Positions 43,076-45,452 of a stretch of 45,452 nucleotides of DNA are shown piece after piece (position 1 is the stretch's first letter; each line of letters opens with the position of its first letter). Origin of the DNA: an uncultured Myxococcales bacterium (GTDB lineage: Bacteria; Myxococcota_A; Polyangia; Nannocystales; Nannocystaceae); the NCBI GenBank assembly GCA_902826865.1, contig CADEGN010000025.1:1-45452 (forward strand). The letters are read 5' to 3'. Made by a program: the position numbers and the translations under genes. The notes under the pieces are model-generated. The model searched no databases. It had not been told where the DNA came from and worked only from the letters and a program-made list of their open reading frames with translations.

Positions 43076-44350
43076 CTACTCCGGCAGGATCGGTGGGCAC
43101 TCGAGTTCCGCCGATGCGCCCCAGCAGCGGGGCTCACCGCTGTCGAGCATGGCACACCGACTCGCGTGCTTCGAGGAGTATCCGATCACCCGACCGCCGC
43201 CGAAGTCATAGACTGGAAGGGCGTCGCCCATCTCGCCGGGTTCATCGCCGAGGTTCTCGAAAACCCCGGGGTGTTCGAGCCCACCGCCCCAACACTTCAG
43301 CTTCCCGTTGTCGAGGATAGCGCAGCTATGCGAGACCCCGGCGTCCACGGCAACGGCCCGTGCACCGCGACCCAGGTCGACGAACGGGAGATTGTCGCCC
43401 ATGTCCGCAGGAACCGCGCCTCGGTGCCAGACGTCGGCGTAGCCGAGGCGACCAGCACCAACGATCGTCGGCTTTCCTGGCTCGGGAGCGGGATCGTGGA
43501 TCTCGTGATTGCGACCCCAGCACTTCACGCGCCCGCCCTCGAGCACGGCGCACGCATGGGCTGTCCCGACCGCAACATCGATCACACGAACATCACTCCC
43601 GAGATCGACGGCCGGCAACGCGTCGCCCATCTCGTCGGGCAGGTAGCCGCGATCGCGGGTGTCGCCGAGGCCCAGGCGGCCTTGGTCATTGTTCTCCCCC
43701 CAACACTTGAGGCGGCCATCGTCGAGCACGGCGCACGCGGTTCCCCCGGAGAGGTCGAAGTTGACGACGCGCGCACCCTTGCCGAGATCGACGTATGGCA
43801 ACGCCGCTCCCATCTCTCCCGGCTCGTCCCCAAGCGGCTCGCTGCTCACGCCGGGCACTCCCGCTTCGCTTCCACCCCAACACTTCATCCGGCCATCCTC
43901 GAACAGCACGCAGGCCATCGTGTCCGGCACCACCGCCCGAACCGGCACATCCGTCCCGAGATCGACGAATGGAATCTCGTCGATCGGCGGCTCCGGTGCA
44001 GCCAAGCTGCCGCGAGCGAGTGTGTCGCCCTGACCGAGCACGCCGAACTCATTGCCCTCGCCCCAGCATTTCACCCCACCGTGGAAAACTGCGCAGGTCG
44101 AAAGCCAACCCATGCTCACGCCACGGACCTCGCTGGCCACGAGCTGCGCCGGATTCCGCTCCTCGGGTCGACAGGCTTGCACGTCTTCTTTCCAACACGC
44201 AAGACGGTCGTCGAGCATCCGCGCACAGCCGTGGTCGTGGATCGTGGTGACACGCGCGGCGATGTCCAGCGCCGGTGGAAGCTCGGGGAGCGGCACGACG
44301 TCGTCCGAACATCCGGCGGCCGCCAGCAGTGGGAGTACGAGGCGCCTCAT
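43076..44350 (-). CDS. RCC1-like beta-propeller lipoprotein
   Basis: Product of 424 residues with a lipoprotein signal (MRRLVLPLLAAAGC, Cys14). Seven blades are marked by a repeated Cys-x-x-x-x-G-x-x-x-CW(G) pattern: CARMLDDRLACW, CAVFHGGVKCWGEGNEFG, CVLFEDGRMKCWGG, CAVLDDGRLKCWGENNDQG, CAVLEGGRVKCWGRN, CAILDNGKLKCWGG, CAMLDSGEPRCWGA. This is the RCC1/BLIP-II-type repeat family; the Cys pairs may form one disulfide per blade. The start overlaps the stop of the RTX gene (ATGA), so they are coupled. Likely a surface binding protein; the ligand is unknown. Confidence 0.9.
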   Translation of the reverse strand: MRRLVLPLLAAAGCSDDVVPLPELPPALDIAARVTTIHDHGCARMLDDRLACWKEDVQACRPEERNPAQLVASEVRGVSMGWLSTCAVFHGGVKCWGEGNEFGVLGQGDTLARGSLAAPEPPIDEIPFVDLGTDVPVRAVVPDTMACVLFEDGRMKCWGGSEAGVPGVSSEPLGDEPGEMGAALPYVDLGKGARVVNFDLSGGTACAVLDDGRLKCWGENNDQGRLGLGDTRDRGYLPDEMGDALPAVDLGSDVRVIDVAVGTAHACAVLEGGRVKCWGRNHEIHDPAPEPGKPTIVGAGRLGYADVWHRGAVPADMGDNLPFVDLGRGARAVAVDAGVSHSCAILDNGKLKCWGGGLEHPGVFENLGDEPGEMGDALPVYDFGGGRVIGYSSKHASRCAMLDSGEPRCWGASAELECPPILPE

Positions 44351-44441
44351 GGTTCCCCCGGTTGCGGCGCGCAGGTGCTCATCGGATACACGCCGGCTGG
44401 CACGGTCGTGATCTGCTCGACGCCGACCACCACGATCGACA
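43527..44441. repeat. Tandem segmental duplication, copy 2
   Basis: The presumed original of the segment found again at 42139-43053. Here it lies inside intact genes: the end of the RTX gene and the first two-thirds of the RCC1-like gene. Confidence 0.92.
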
Positions 44442-45452
44442 GCGCTGCCAGAGCCGCGCCATCGAGGCCCTCTGGAACCAGGAGCACGTCGTTACCGGCG
44501 CCACCGTCGTAAACCTCCAGCGCCGCGAGCTCACAAATGTCGGTGATGACGAGCGTGTCGTCGCCGGCACCGCCAAACACCTCGTCGGTGCCCGGGCCAC
44601 CCACGAGCGTGTCGTTCCCGTCCTCGCCGTGCAGCAGGTCGTCGCCGTTGCCCCCGTACGCGGCATCGTCATCGGCACCTGCCTGCACGAGATCATCGTC
44701 GTCGCCAGCCCAAAGCGCGTCCGCGCCCGCATCCCCAAAGAGCGCGTCGGCGCCGGCGTCGCCATGCAGGACATCATCACCTGCGCGGCCGGTCAACATG
44801 TCGTCGCCGTCTCCACCACCGAGGGCATCGGACAACTCACTCGCCGCCACATCGTCGTCACCGTCGTTCGCGAGCGTGCACGTGGCCAGCGGAGGCTCTG
44901 ACAACGAGACGTCGAGCGCGACATCCAGCACCACCGCTTCCTCGGAAAGCGGAACGAGTCCCTCCTCCCCGTCTGGCAGCGGTGCAGCGATCAGCTCGCC
45001 GCTGACTCCGTCATAGGAATCCGACGCGTTCGATAGGCTGAGCGACTGCAGACAAGACGTGCAGCACGCGGCTGCGTTCACACGGACCGTGATCTGCTGG
45101 GTGAACTGCTTGCCGACGCGCCGTGGTACCACACCGACTGGGCTATCGGTGGGGACCACCGTGTCCCACTCCACGGTGTAGGTCCCGGCTGCGAGAGTGG
45201 CGCGGCCCTCCTGAATCGGCACCTGCGTCGTTGGCCCGACGCGAACGCGACCATCCACATACGACTCGTGGCTGATCCCGCACGTCGTCGCCACGTCGGG
45301 CAGTGGGATCGGCACGGCCGCCGGCGATGAGCAGATGTCGATCGTTCGAGGCGGGACATCGAGCACATAGTCGCAGGGCCGGCCTGCGCGTGCGCGGGCC
45401 GGCGAGGCGATGCAGGTGTTGTTGTCGAACGCCAGCGCGCGATTGCCTGCCG
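44347..45452 (-). CDS. RTX (haemolysin-type calcium-binding) repeat protein, C-terminal part
   Basis: The 5' end lies outside the window; 368 codons are visible and the frame is open to the right edge. First a Cys-containing beta-rich region (LAFDNNTCIA, TIDICSSPAAVPIP, then AAGTYTVEWDTVVPTDSPVG), then an array of about nine GGxGxDxLx nonapeptides (GGGDGDDMLTG, AGDDVLHGDAG, GNGDDLLHGEDGNDTLVGG, GAGDDTLVI) that bind Ca2+ and fold as a beta-roll, and a short end domain. Usually secreted. It is coupled to the RCC1-like gene downstream, so the two surface proteins may act together. Confidence 0.88.
   Translation of the reverse strand, partial: AGNRALAFDNNTCIASPARARAGRPCDYVLDVPPRTIDICSSPAAVPIPLPDVATTCGISHESYVDGRVRVGPTTQVPIQEGRATLAAGTYTVEWDTVVPTDSPVGVVPRRVGKQFTQQITVRVNAAACCTSCLQSLSLSNASDSYDGVSGELIAAPLPDGEEGLVPLSEEAVVLDVALDVSLSEPPLATCTLANDGDDDVAASELSDALGGGDGDDMLTGRAGDDVLHGDAGADALFGDAGADALWAGDDDDLVQAGADDDAAYGGNGDDLLHGEDGNDTLVGGPGTDEVFGGAGDDTLVITDICELAALEVYDGGAGNDVLLVPEGLDGAALAALSIVVVGVEQITTVPAGVYPMSTCAPQPGEP

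Noticed and set aside
42887..44512. 541-codon plus-strand frame across the duplicated region
   Set aside because: It is antisense to the RCC1-like gene, whose blades, lipobox and coupling to the RTX gene are clear; length comes from the repeat composition.
1..45452. tRNA, rRNA, CRISPR, insertion sequences, phage genes
   Set aside because: I scanned the gaps for these and saw no cloverleaf, repeat-spacer array, transposase or integrase motif. A small tRNA could still be missed by eye; a tRNA and covariance-model scan would settle it.
44347..45452. Start of the RTX gene at GTG 45366
   Set aside because: The frame continues to the edge with protein-like sequence containing Cys residues, so the gene most likely begins outside the window.

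Overview
The window looks like a piece of chromosome from a GC-rich myxobacterium, most likely of the Nannocystis/Enhygromyxa/Plesiocystis group. The basis is indirect: an exported protein with a MYXO-CTERM-like tail (Cys-Gly-Cys, one membrane helix, Arg cluster), lipoproteins with long Ser/Gly/Thr-rich linkers, a lipoprotein with DUF4215-type Cys-rich repeats, a Ser/Thr kinase fused to TPRs, DUF4388-Roadblock proteins, RCC1-like and RTX proteins, and a MopE-type metal-binding motif inside a sulfatase-family protein. No 16S gene or other taxonomic marker is present, and I found no tRNA, rRNA, CRISPR array, transposase or phage gene.

Layout. 1-5.6 kb: envelope and exported proteins (a partial Pro-rich secreted protein, a small lipoprotein, a Spo0M-like protein followed by the MYXO-CTERM-like protein, and a large lipoprotein with a Lys/Pro-rich tail). 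5.7-11.2 kb: a complete housekeeping iron-sulfur operon, iscS-iscU-iscA-hscB-hscA-fdx, headed not by IscR but by a MerR-family regulator with a Cys/His cluster. 11.3-18.8 kb: a heavy-metal RND efflux system (outer membrane factor, lipoprotein membrane-fusion protein, CzcA-like pump) with its own OmpR-type two-component pair. 18.9-26.2 kb: a DinB-like protein; a probable operon of Ser/Thr kinase-TPR, ECF sigma factor and a membrane protein that looks like an anti-sigma factor carrying a CxxCH haem motif; and a divergent enoyl-CoA hydratase / 4HBT thioesterase pair. 26.2-29.2 kb: a probable terpene locus, with a class II-like (alpha-barrel) terpene cyclase and a class I terpene synthase flanking a divergently read STAS-domain protein. 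29.3-37.9 kb: M28 peptidase with PDZ domain, TPR protein, orphan ECF sigma factor, small lipoprotein, DUF4388-Roadblock protein with a small partner, exopolyphosphatase Ppx and SixA-like phosphatase. 37.9-45.4 kb: a membrane sulfatase-family protein, a Cys-rich-repeat lipoprotein, a decayed HExxH metallopeptidase, and an RTX/RCC1 gene pair whose junction has been duplicated in tandem (copies 1388 bp apart).

The points most worth following are the MerR/Cys-cluster regulator with a duplicated palindrome in front of the isc operon; the kinase/sigma/haem-motif anti-sigma unit; the terpene pair with a non-canonical DxDC motif and a STAS partner; and a recurring promoter layout, TGCTAnnnT or TAnnnT placed 6-10 nt before the start codon of at least ten genes, which suggests that short-leader or leaderless mRNAs are common here and helps choose several start codons. 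All functional calls come from reading motifs by eye; no database search was run.
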